A stretch of 15,238 nt of DNA, from NCBI GenBank assembly GCA_021200075.1, contig JAJQGZ010000016.1:1-15238 (forward strand), read 5' to 3'. The notes below the pieces were generated by a model. It made no database searches and was not told where the DNA came from. It saw only the letters and a program-made list of their open reading frames with translations. The translations under genes and the position numbers were made by a program. This DNA comes from Clostridiales bacterium. GTDB lineage: Bacteria; Bacillota; Clostridia; Oscillospirales; Acutalibacteraceae. Below, piece after piece: positions 7,330 to 14,848 of the stretch; the stretch's first letter is position 1, and every line of letters begins with the position of its first letter.

Positions 7330-9396
7330 ATGCCGGAAACCAATAATAATACTTCAACCGCTCAAAGATCTGCACCTATGAGAAGAGGGCCTATGGGCAG
7401 AGGGCCCGGAGGCGGAATGGGCGGCGGCAAAGCAAAGAACACCCGAGGCGCTTTGGGTAAGCTTATGTCCTATATCAGCAAGCAAGCAGGAATAATTATT
7501 TTTGCACTGATACTTGCGGCGGTCGGCGCTGTTTTCACTATAATAGGCCCCAACCAAATAAGCCGAATGACTGATTATATTTATGACGGACTCGCAGGCG
7601 GTGTTTCATCTGAAGAAATGGTTGATGATATTCAGGCTCAGATAGCAAGCGGAGAAATAAATATTATGGATTATCTTCCGGAGGGAACCAATTCTGCGGA
7701 TGTAGATCTTTCATCAATAGATTTAACCGATACCGATGATGAACTTTCTCAGGCTATTCTCAATAATATCACGCTGAGCGATGAATATGTAGAAGCTCAT
7801 TCCGACGAAGGCATAGATATGGACGGAATTTTGAGCGTCGCAATTTTGCTTGTCTGTATCTATTTGGCAAGCGCAATTTGCAATTTTGTTCAGCACTATA
7901 TTATGCAAACGGTTACTCAGCGAAGCGCCCGGCGCCTGAGAGGGGATATTGATACTAAAATCAACCGCTTGCCTTTAAAGTATTTTTCCAGGAATGCAAC
8001 GGGTGATGTTCTTTCCCGTATGACAAATGATGTCGATATGATAGGGCAGGCGATGTCGAACAGTCTGTCAAATCTTGTAACAGCGCTTGCACAGCTTATC
8101 GGCTGTCTGATTATGATGTATTACACCAATTGGATTATGGCTACAACAACCGTTGTTGCAACGCTTATCGGTACTGTATTTATGGTGCTTATTATGAGCC
8201 GTTCTCAAAAGTACTTTACCGCTCGACAGGAAAGTCTCGGTGATCTTAACGGCTACATTGAAGAAATGTATAACGGTCACGATGTAATCCGTATTTTGAA
8301 CGCCGAGGGAGAAGTAAAAGATAACTTTTCCTCTAAAAACAATGCCGTTAAAAATGCAGAATTTCGTTCGCAGTTTTTGTCAGGCTTAATGCAGCCGTTG
8401 ATGACCTTTATTGGCAATCTCGGCTATGTGGCAGTTTGTATTATAGGCGCTTGGCAAATTATCGAGGGTAATATTTCATTCGGCGTTATCACCGCTTTCC
8501 TGATTTATACCCGTTTGTTTGAATCCCCGCTTCGTCAAATTTCCCAGGCTATGACCCAGGTTCAGTCCTGTGCGGCGGCTTCTGAGCGTGTATTTGAATT
8601 TTTGGACGAGGAAGAAATGGAGAACGAATCCGCTAAAAAAGAGCATATCGAAAATGTGCAGGGAAATGTTGAATTTCGCAATGTAAAATTCTCTTATCCA
8701 AATGCTCCTGATAAAGAGATTATCCATAATTTCAGCGTAAAGGTTAAACCCAGTCAAAAGGTCGCTATTGTTGGGCCCACAGGTGCCGGTAAAACGACTA
8801 TGGTAAATCTGCTTATGAGGTTTTTTGAGCCTACCGGCGGAACTATATTAATAGACGGTATTCCTACTGAGAATGTACCCAGAAGCAATGTCCACAGCCA
8901 GTTCGGTATGGTATTGCAGGATACTTGGCTCTTTGAGGGTACTGTTCGTGAAAATCTGCTTTATAATACCCAAGGCGTAACAGACGAGCAGATGAAAGAA
9001 GCTTGTAAGGCGTGCGGTATTCATAATTTCATCAAAGCACTTCCTAAAGGCTACGATACAATTTTGAAGAATAATACCGCAATTTCGGCAGGACAAAAAC
9101 AGCTTATGACAATCGCAAGAGCGATGATTCAAAACAGCCCGATGCTGATTTTGGACGAAGCGACCTCTTCTGTTGATACAAAGACGGAAATGATCACTCA
9201 GCAAGCGATGGATAAGCTTACCGACAAGCGAACCAGCTTCGTAATTGCGCACCGCCTGTCTACTATCAAAAATGCCGACATAATCCTTGTAATGAGGGAC
9301 GGTAACATTGTGGAGCAGGGCAACCACGAGGAACTGCTTGCCAAAAACGGATTTTACGCCGAGCTGTACAACAGCCAGTTTGAAGAAGCCTCTTAA
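7330..9396 (+). CDS. ABC exporter half-transporter, catalytic subunit (BmrD-like)
   Basis: The 688-residue partner starts at the ATG at 7330, nine bases after GGAGG that directly follows the TAA of the first subunit. It opens with a Gly/Arg/Met-rich cytoplasmic tail (residues ~18-40: RRGPMGRGPGGGMGGG). The first membrane helix (~54-75) is followed by an acidic loop of about 90 residues before the second helix near 166, probably an extracellular domain as in BmrD. The ATPase has Walker A GPTGAGKT (482-489), Walker B LILDE with Asp609 and catalytic Glu610, and switch His641, but an altered signature ISAGQ (585-589) instead of SGGQ. It therefore supplies the one competent ATP site together with the first subunit's SGGQ. 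Substrate unknown. Confidence 0.92.
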   Translation: MPETNNNTSTAQRSAPMRRGPMGRGPGGGMGGGKAKNTRGALGKLMSYISKQAGIIIFALILAAVGAVFTIIGPNQISRMTDYIYDGLAGGVSSEEMVDDIQAQIASGEINIMDYLPEGTNSADVDLSSIDLTDTDDELSQAILNNITLSDEYVEAHSDEGIDMDGILSVAILLVCIYLASAICNFVQHYIMQTVTQRSARRLRGDIDTKINRLPLKYFSRNATGDVLSRMTNDVDMIGQAMSNSLSNLVTALAQLIGCLIMMYYTNWIMATTTVVATLIGTVFMVLIMSRSQKYFTARQESLGDLNGYIEEMYNGHDVIRILNAEGEVKDNFSSKNNAVKNAEFRSQFLSGLMQPLMTFIGNLGYVAVCIIGAWQIIEGNISFGVITAFLIYTRLFESPLRQISQAMTQVQSCAAASERVFEFLDEEEMENESAKKEHIENVQGNVEFRNVKFSYPNAPDKEIIHNFSVKVKPSQKVAIVGPTGAGKTTMVNLLMRFFEPTGGTILIDGIPTENVPRSNVHSQFGMVLQDTWLFEGTVRENLLYNTQGVTDEQMKEACKACGIHNFIKALPKGYDTILKNNTAISAGQKQLMTIARAMIQNSPMLILDEATSSVDTKTEMITQQAMDKLTDKRTSFVIAHRLSTIKNADIILVMRDGNIVEQGNHEELLAKNGFYAELYNSQFEEAS

Positions 9397-9415
9397 TTGT
9401 TTTATTGGCGATATA

Positions 9416-9437
9416 GGGGGGCGAATTGCATTCGCCC
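9416..9437. repeat. REP-like palindrome in the gap after the exporter
   Basis: GGGCGAAT (9419-9426), TGC loop, ATTCGCCC (9430-9437) form a perfect 8-bp hairpin preceded by extra G. No T run follows, so it is not a standard terminator. Such GGGGCGAAT/ATTCGCCC palindromes recur between genes in many gut Firmicutes, to my recollection. Copy number in this genome cannot be seen from a single copy here. It could stabilise the 3' end of the exporter mRNA. The next stretch (9463-9493) is a CCCTCCA-rich pyrimidine tract with no recognisable function. Confidence 0.5.
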
Positions 9438-9503
9438 GCTCTAAAATTTCCAAACCGATAACTCCGCCCTCCACCCTCCAAACTCCACACTCTTAAAAAA
9501 CTC

Positions 9504-9532
9504 TTGACATATATTTCCTCATATGCTAAAAT
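9504..9532 (+). promoter_or_regulatory. Promoter of the LRR surface-protein gene
   Basis: A perfect TTGACA (9504-9509) and TAAAAT (9527-9532) are separated by 17 bases. The start point would be near 9539, leaving a leader of about 97 bases that contains the two-hairpin structure. Confidence 0.78.
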
Positions 9533-9544
9533 TCTATTAAGGCA

Positions 9545-9610
9545 ATGAGGAGTACACACATTATTTACAAAACGAAGCCGTACTTCTCATACGACTTCGT
9601 TTTTATTTTT
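9545..9610 (+). promoter_or_regulatory. Leader with alternative hairpins (candidate attenuator)
   Basis: Hairpin 2 pairs ACGAAG-c-CGT (9572-9581) with ACG-a-CTTCGT (9591-9600), one mismatch, followed by TTTTATTTTTATTTTATTTT: an intrinsic terminator before the gene. Hairpin 1 pairs ATGAGGAGTAC (9545-9555) with GTACTTCTCAT (9580-9590) over 11 positions, the only imperfection being a G-U pair. Hairpin 1 uses the loop and the last two bases of the left arm of hairpin 2, so the two compete. That is the layout of an attenuator or riboswitch expression platform. No known ligand-binding fold is visible in the short leader. The terminator could instead simply end read-through from the exporter operon. 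Confidence 0.5.
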
Positions 9611-9635
9611 ATTTTATTTTCAGGAGGAAGCCACA

Positions 9636-11539
9636 ATGAAAAAAGTCATAAGTCTGATTCTATCTTTAACAATGCTCCTAAGCATTACCGCCGGTCTCGA
9701 CCTCACCGCTTTTGCAACAACAAGCGGTGACTTCGAGTATGAAGTGCTTGACGACGGTACTGCGGAGATTACTGACTACACAGGTTCGGTAACAGAACTT
9801 ACCATACCGTCAACTCTTGACGGTTATACGGTAACAAGTATAGGGAATTATGCATTTTGCTATTGTAAAAGTTTGACCAGCGTAACAATTCCGGATAGTG
9901 TTACAAGTATAGGTGAATTTGTATTTTGTAGTTGCACAAGTTTAATAAGCGTAATAATACCTAATGGCGTAACAAGCATAAGCCATGGTGCATTTTATGA
10001 ATGCACCTCCTTGAGATTGTAACAATTTCCGATAGTGTTACAAATATAGAAGATTGGGCGTTTTGTGAGTGCAGTAGTATAACAGAAATAATTATTCCTG
10101 ATAGTGTAACAAATATTGGTGAATATTCATTTGCCGGTTGCACAAATTTAATAGGAGTGACGATAGGAGATAGCGTAAGAAGTATAGGCGAGTATGCATT
10201 TCACGGTTGTACGAATTTATCTATAATAAGTGTATCATCTTATAATAATTATTATGCATCGTCTGATAATGTCTTATTTAATAAATCGTACACTCAGCTT
10301 ATTTGCTATTCAGTAGGTAGTTCTAATACTTCATATTCTATTCCAAATACTGTTACAAGTATAAGCAATTCTGCATTTAATGAATGTACAAGTTTTGAAA
10401 GTATTATTATCCCCGGAAGTATAGTAAGTATGGGAGAATTAACATTTGCTTCCTGCGATAATTTAACCAGTGTGGTAATTGAAGACGGCGTTGAAAGTAT
10501 AGGCTATGGTGCATTTATGGATTGTACAAGTTTAACAAGTATAACAATTCCAGAGGGCGTATTAAGCATTGATGGTTATGCATTTGAACGTTGCACAAAG
10601 TTAATGAGTATAACGCTATCCGATACATTGACAAAAATAGGCTCATATGCATTTTCGCAATGCTCAAGTTTAACGAGCATAACAATTCCTGACAGCGTAA
10701 CAAGTGTAGGTGCTGGCGCATTTGAATATTGCCGTAATTTAACAAGTGTAAATATTCCTGACGGTGTTACAAGCATAGGCAGCGATACATTTAATGGTTG
10801 TAGAAGTTTAACAAATATAACAATTCCTAATAGTGCGATAAGTATAGATAATTATGCATTTTATAATTGTACAAGTTTAGCAAGTATAATAATTTCAGAT
10901 AGTGTAATAAGTATAGGCTTGCGTGCGTTTTACGATTGTACAAGTTTATCTAATGTATATTATGGTGGTACAACAGCTGAATGGGAGAGTATTGAAATAA
11001 GCTCCTATTATGATGGTAATGATGATTTATTAAACGCAACAATCCATTGTACCGACGGAGTTATAAACGGAACTGATACTGATGATAACACAGGCACATC
11101 AAGCGACAGTTCAACATCAAGCGGTGATACCACAAGCAGCGGCACCGGTTCGGAAGCAGCACAAGCACGGACACTGCAACAAGTTCATCACTTACTTCTT
11201 CAACTTCCGATACCGCAACCACAACCGCTTAACTTCTTCTGCTTCAACTCCGAAAAAGACTAAAGTAAAGAAAGCCACCAGCCCCAAGAAAAAGCAGATT
11301 AAAGTAACTTGGAAGAAAAAAGCGAATGTCACCGGTTATCAAGTACAAGTTGCCACCAATAAAAAGTTCACCAAGAACAAAAAGACCGTTACTGTTAAAA
11401 GGCTTCAACCACTTCAAAAACCATAAAAGGCTTGAAGTCAAAGAAAACTTATTATGTAAAAGTCCGCACATGCAAAACCGTAAACGGCAAAAAGGTTTAT
11501 TCCAAATGGTCAACTGTCAAGAAAGTCACAACCAAATAA
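9636..11539 (+). pseudogene. BspA-like leucine-rich-repeat surface protein with FN3-like C terminus, four frameshifts
   Basis: The reconstructed product is about 635 residues. It begins with a signal peptide (MKKVISLILSLTMLLSI... cut after AFA near residue 27), has about 15 LRR_5/BspA repeats of 23 residues of form LTSITIPDSVTSIGxxAFxxCTS, then YYGGTTAEWESI, a Ser/Thr/Asp-rich linker and a Lys-rich fibronectin type III-like domain (ITVTW-like strand, GYQVQVATNKKF, TYYVKVRTCK). Proteins of this type are secreted or surface adhesins/scaffolds in gut bacteria. ATG at 9636 follows CAGGAGGAAG. Each of four breaks (about 10014, 11152, 11228 and 11400) is repaired by adding one base. The first would otherwise stop the protein at 128 residues within repeat 3. 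Sequence continues to look coding on both sides of each break, so artefact is likely. No sorting motif or membrane anchor is visible at the end. Confidence 0.85.
9790..10965 (+). repeat. Tandem ~69-bp LRR-coding repeats
   Basis: About 15 divergent copies of a 69-base unit encode the LRR repeats. Recurring words are ACAAGTTTAAC, AGTATAAC, ATTCCTGA and TATAGGC..TATGCATTT. One repeat is replaced by an island (10218-10400) with a longer spacing. Such repeats can recombine or mis-assemble. Confidence 0.8.
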
Positions 11540-11552
11540 GCAATTAAAGTAC

Positions 11553-11588
11553 AACAAAGCACCGTCGGATGTCCGGCGGTGCTTTGTT
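11553..11588. terminator. Terminator between LRR gene and rpiB
   Basis: AACAAAGCACCG (11553-11564) and CGGTGCTTTGTT (11577-11588) form a perfect 12-bp stem with a 12-base loop. It lies between the convergent LRR and rpiB genes and probably ends both transcripts, although the T runs are short. Confidence 0.75.
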
Positions 11589-11607
11589 AATGCTGTTATT
11601 ATCAAAA

Positions 11608-12057
11608 TCAATACAATTTTTCGCCGTTTTCGATAGCGGTTATCTGGTCAACCCTGTGCTGGTGGCGTCCGCCCTCGTACTCGGTCTCCAAAAATACCTT
11701 TACTATTTCAAGCGCAAGTCCCTTGCCGATTACCCTTGCGCCCATACAAAGTGCGTTTGCGTTGTTGTGAAGCCTTGTAAATTTTGCACTGAAGCAGTCG
11801 GAACAGCAACAGGCTCTGATTCCTTTTACCTTGTTGGCGGCTATGGAAATTCCCACTCCCGCACCACAGCAAAGTATCGCCTTGTCACATTCGCCGGATA
11901 CAACCTTGTCGCACGCTTTTTGAGCGCTTATTGCGTAGTCGAAGCGTTCCTCGGAGTAACAGCCGATGTCGGTATAATCAATTTTTTTCTGCTCTAAATA
12001 TGCCTTTATTTCCTCCTTGAGTGGGAAACCTGCGTGGTCACAGCCTATAACTATCAT
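11608..12057 (-). CDS. rpiB: Ribose-5-phosphate isomerase B
   Basis: This intact 149-residue enzyme interconverts ribose 5-phosphate and ribulose 5-phosphate (pentose phosphate pathway) or related sugar phosphates. Visible are GCDHAG (Asp7, His8) at the N terminus, the active-site CGAGVGISIAANK (about 64-76, Cys as base), HNNANALCMGARVIG and GGRHQHRVDQI, all in the expected order for the RpiB/LacAB family. ATG at 12057 follows AGAGAGGATG. The surface CCCSDCFSAKF segment is cysteine-rich but in the usual place of the DxFSA motif. Allose-6-phosphate isomerase is a possible alternative role. It has its own promoter between it and the upstream HAD gene. Confidence 0.92.
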   Translation of the reverse strand: MIVIGCDHAGFPLKEEIKAYLEQKKIDYTDIGCYSEERFDYAISAQKACDKVVSGECDKAILCCGAGVGISIAANKVKGIRACCCSDCFSAKFTRLHNNANALCMGARVIGKGLALEIVKVFLETEYEGGRHQHRVDQITAIENGEKLY

Positions 12058-12098
12058 ATATGCATCCTCTCTTAAATTTTACTTGATTGGTTAAATCT

Positions 12099-12128
12099 AT
12101 ATTAACATATACTACGCTTTGTTGTAAA
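12099..12128 (-). promoter_or_regulatory. Promoter of rpiB
   Basis: On the minus strand TTTACA (12128-12123) and TAATAT (12104-12099) are separated by 18 bases. They lie just past the reconstructed end of the HAD gene, so rpiB can be expressed independently of the polyamine operon. Confidence 0.5.
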
Positions 12129-12139
12129 GGCTTTTTTAA

Positions 12140-12787
12140 TCAGCAAAGTCGGGATATGTATTTCGGCTCGTCTATAATTGCGGACGGCGAGGCGGAAAAC
12201 AGGCATTCAAAGTTCCTAAATCCTCACGAACAGTCGATAGCTTCAATCCCAGCATTTTTCGCTGTGTAAATGTCAACATCGCTGTCGCCGAAAAATATTG
12301 CGTCGCTTGCTTTTACGCCGAGCTTTGCCAATGTTTCATTGGTAGAGGCGGGGTCGAGCTTTTTCGCAACATTATCCCTTGCACCGAGAATTATATCAAA
12401 ATAGCCTTTGCCGAAAAGGGCTTCAACCATTTTAACAGCGCATTCGTGCGGTTTGTTGGTAACGACCGCAAGCTTTGTGCCGTTATTTTTTATTTTGTCG
12501 AGTTCGGCTTTGATTCCGTCGTATAAGACAACATTGTCAAGCAGAATTTCATTGTATTTTTCTTTGAAAATTTCAAGTGCCTTTTCGAGTTCCTCGGGGG
12601 AGAGGGTGTTTTCAAAAGCTCTTTCAAGCAGCTTTCCCACACCATTTCCGACAAATTTTTTGTAGTCCTCCCTTGTCCATTTTGCCTCTCTGCCGAACTG
12701 TATCAGAACATACTCCGCTCCTCTGCCGAGATCTTCCGATGTGTCGGCGAGAGTTCCGTCCAAGTCAAATATTGCGCATTTAATCAT
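12140..12787 (-). pseudogene. HAD phosphatase, phosphoglycolate-phosphatase type, in-frame TGA
   Basis: A HAD-superfamily hydrolase of Gph/PgmB type that would dephosphorylate a small metabolite. Visible from the ATG at 12787 are FDLDGT (Asp8 nucleophile, Asp10), helical cap about 20-85, VVTNKP (Thr110), ARDNVAKKLDP (Lys about 143) and FFGDSDVDI (Asp168). A GTG nine bases upstream is a less likely start. The frame meets TGA at 12226-12224, after residue 187. Beyond it the same frame continues GFRNFECLFSASPSAIIDEP and ends at TGA 12142-12140. Family members have tryptophan exactly here (WGFR), so TGG has become TGA, by mutation or base-call error; total length is then 215 residues, normal for the family. 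The truncated form loses a final strand and helix. The start overlaps the end of potD, so it is coupled to the polyamine operon. Confidence 0.82.
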
Positions 12788-14032
12788 ATAAATCACTCAA
12801 ATCCTGTTCTTTTTTCTTCTTTGCATTTGATATCAGCTTTGCAATTATAACAACGAGTGCAACTCCTCCGAGTATACCGCATTCGATATAAATTTTCCTG
12901 TTTTGAGCCTCATTTTCGGCGGAGAGCTTACCGCTTTTCACCTGAGTCCACAAATTGTTTTCAAGCTCGATAATGCTTTGCGGAAGATTTTTGAAGTATT
13001 GCGTTTCAATCTCACCCGGGTATATCACCGGACTTTGATAAAACGAACTTTCTTCATTTTGCTCAACTGTTATATTGGGCGAGCGGTAATAGATGTATTC
13101 GCTGTTTTCAAAAGCCACTTGCGGTTCCTGCATAAAATTAATAAACGCTTCCGCACCTTTTTTGTTTTGAGAGCAAGTCGGAATACACATAGCGTCGTAA
13201 AATGCGTTTACTCCCTCTTTCGGGAAGCAGTAGCCAAGGTCGGGATTATTGTCAAGCATCAGCAGATAATCGCCCGCATAGTAGGTTGCAAATGCGTATT
13301 CGCCGCTTTCTATAAGATTAAATACCTCGTCCATAACATAAACGGGGCTGACAGCGTCCTTTTGCTCGGCAAGAAGCTGTGCGCATTCTCTCCAGTCGGA
13401 TTCTTCGGTTACGTTGAAATCCATACCCAAAACAGCCTGTGCAATCGCAAAAGCGTCTCTTGGATTATTGAACATCAAAACCTTGCCTTTATACTGCTCG
13501 TCCCACAAACATTCCAGCTGTCGGGCTTTTCGCTCACGAGATTTTTATTGTATATCAGCACGGTTGTACCCACATTGTAGCAAACCGAATATTTTTGTTC
13601 CGGGTCGAAAAACAGATTTTGAAATTCCTCGTCAATATATTTCATATTCGGAATATTGTCAAAGTCAAGTTCAAGGAGCATATCCTCGTCTATCAGCCGC
13701 TCGATCATATAATCGCTCGGAATTATCACATCGTAGGAAACTCCGCCGCCGCTGAGCTTTGAATACATATTTTCGTTTGATTCAAAATTCGTATAATTAA
13801 CGGTACATCCCGTAAGCTTTTCAAATTCCGATACAACATCCATCGAGCCGTCCTGACCGTCGGATATATATTCGCCCCAGTTGTAGACATTTATCGTGCT
13901 TCCCTGCAAGCCGAGATTTTCGTAATATTCAATTTGCTCGTCGGAAAAATAATTATCCTCTGCAAAAACAGAACAGGGGAGGGATAATAACGCCGTAACA
14001 AGCGAGAGAAAGATAATCAACATTCTTTTCAT
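12780..14032 (-). pseudogene. potD: Spermidine/putrescine-binding protein with C-terminal membrane anchor, one frameshift
   Basis: The solute receptor of a polyamine-type ABC importer. The reconstructed protein is about 417 residues. It has a signal peptide (MKRMLIIFLSLVTALLSL, likely cut after VFA near residue 25), INVYNWGEYISDG, FEKLTGCTVNYTNFESNE, YDVIIPSDYMIERL, then WDEQYKGKV, AFATYYAGDYL, YCFPKEGVNAFYDAMCIP and INFMQEPQVA, all characteristic of PotD/PotF. The last part adds a hydrophobic helix (GGVALVVIIAKLI) and a Lys-rich tail, so the protein may be held in the membrane by its C terminus. The frame breaks near 13507-13509 where one T is missing (NVLWDEQ expected); the parts on both sides are well conserved. 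ATG at 14032 overlaps the potC stop as ATGA. It overlaps the HAD gene by eight bases. Confidence 0.88.
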
Positions 14033-14838
14033 TCTGCGTCACGCTTACCCTTTTTCTCTGCTCTGCTTTGCATTGCGTTCATCATTATCAGCAGCATCAA
14101 AATTGTCGCAAACATAACCGTGGAGAGCGCAAACATATCCGGCTTCACTCTCTTTTTCGTCATTGAGAAAATATAAATCGGAAGCGTCTGGAAGCTCGGC
14201 CCGTTTGTAAAATAGCTTATGATAAAATCATCGAGCGACAGAGTAAAGCTCATAACACAGCCTGTAATTATTCCGCTTAATATCTCCGGCATAACAACTT
14301 TAAAAAAAGCATTCGTCGGCTTGCAGCCCAAATCAACCGCTGCTTCGTAGATGTGCGTGTCAAATTGCCTGAGCTTCGGCATAACATCGAGTATCACATA
14401 TGGCAGAGAAAAAGTAATGTACGCAATCAGCAGTGTCCAAAAGCCGAGTACATCGCTTTTTCCTATCAGCGTTCCCGCAAAAACAAAAAGGAGCATCATA
14501 GCAATGCCTGTAACGATTTCCGGGTTCATCATCGATATATTTGTAACCGTCATCATTGAACGCTTGTAGAGCTTATTTTTGGATTTAAAAAGACCCACCG
14601 CCGCCAGTATTCCGAGTACGGTTGATACTGCGGCAGTACACAGCGCAAGGATTATCGTATTTTTCAGTGCATCCATAGTGGCGTCGTTTGCAAACATTTC
14701 CTCATACCAGTGCAGTGAAAATCCGCTAAACACATATGTGCTTGTTGTTGAGTTGAACGAAAAGAGCGTCATTACCGCTATAGGAGCGTAGAGAAAAATA
14801 AAAATCAGCGTAATATATACTTTTGAAATACGGGACAT
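14029..14838 (-). CDS. potC: Spermidine/putrescine ABC transporter permease
   Basis: This intact 269-residue inner permease has six hydrophobic segments and the binding-protein-dependent EAA loop (YEAAVDLGCKPTNAFFKVVMPEI, about residues 168-190) that docks the ATPase. Opening segment YITLIFIFLYAPIAVMTLFSFN is typical of PotC. It partners PotB to form the channel for polyamines received from PotD. Start is the ATG at 14838, 10 bases after the potB stop, with only a weak ribosome site, which suggests coupling to potB. Stop overlaps the potD start by ATGA. No ATPase gene is in view; it is expected upstream, beyond the right edge. Confidence 0.93.
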   Translation of the reverse strand: MSRISKVYITLIFIFLYAPIAVMTLFSFNSTTSTYVFSGFSLHWYEEMFANDATMDALKNTIILALCTAAVSTVLGILAAVGLFKSKNKLYKRSMMTVTNISMMNPEIVTGIAMMLLFVFAGTLIGKSDVLGFWTLLIAYITFSLPYVILDVMPKLRQFDTHIYEAAVDLGCKPTNAFFKVVMPEILSGIITGCVMSFTLSLDDFIISYFTNGPSFQTLPIYIFSMTKKRVKPDMFALSTVMFATILMLLIMMNAMQSRAEKKGKRDAE

Positions 14839-14848
14839 TTTTTATTTT

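Noticed and set aside
9545..9730. 61-codon open frame overlapping the LRR leader and signal peptide
   Set aside because: No ribosome site, composition dictated by the hairpins and T-rich tract, and it overlaps the signal peptide of the real gene out of frame.
9790..10965. CRISPR-like or satellite repeat array
   Set aside because: The 69-base period encodes in-frame 23-residue LRR units with divergent sequence; there are no unique spacers.
11569..11997. 142-codon plus-strand open frame opposite rpiB
   Set aside because: It is the shadow of a clearly conserved enzyme on the other strand.
12903..13755. Plus-strand open frames opposite potD
   Set aside because: Shadows of the conserved binding-protein gene; no family resemblance and no ribosome sites.
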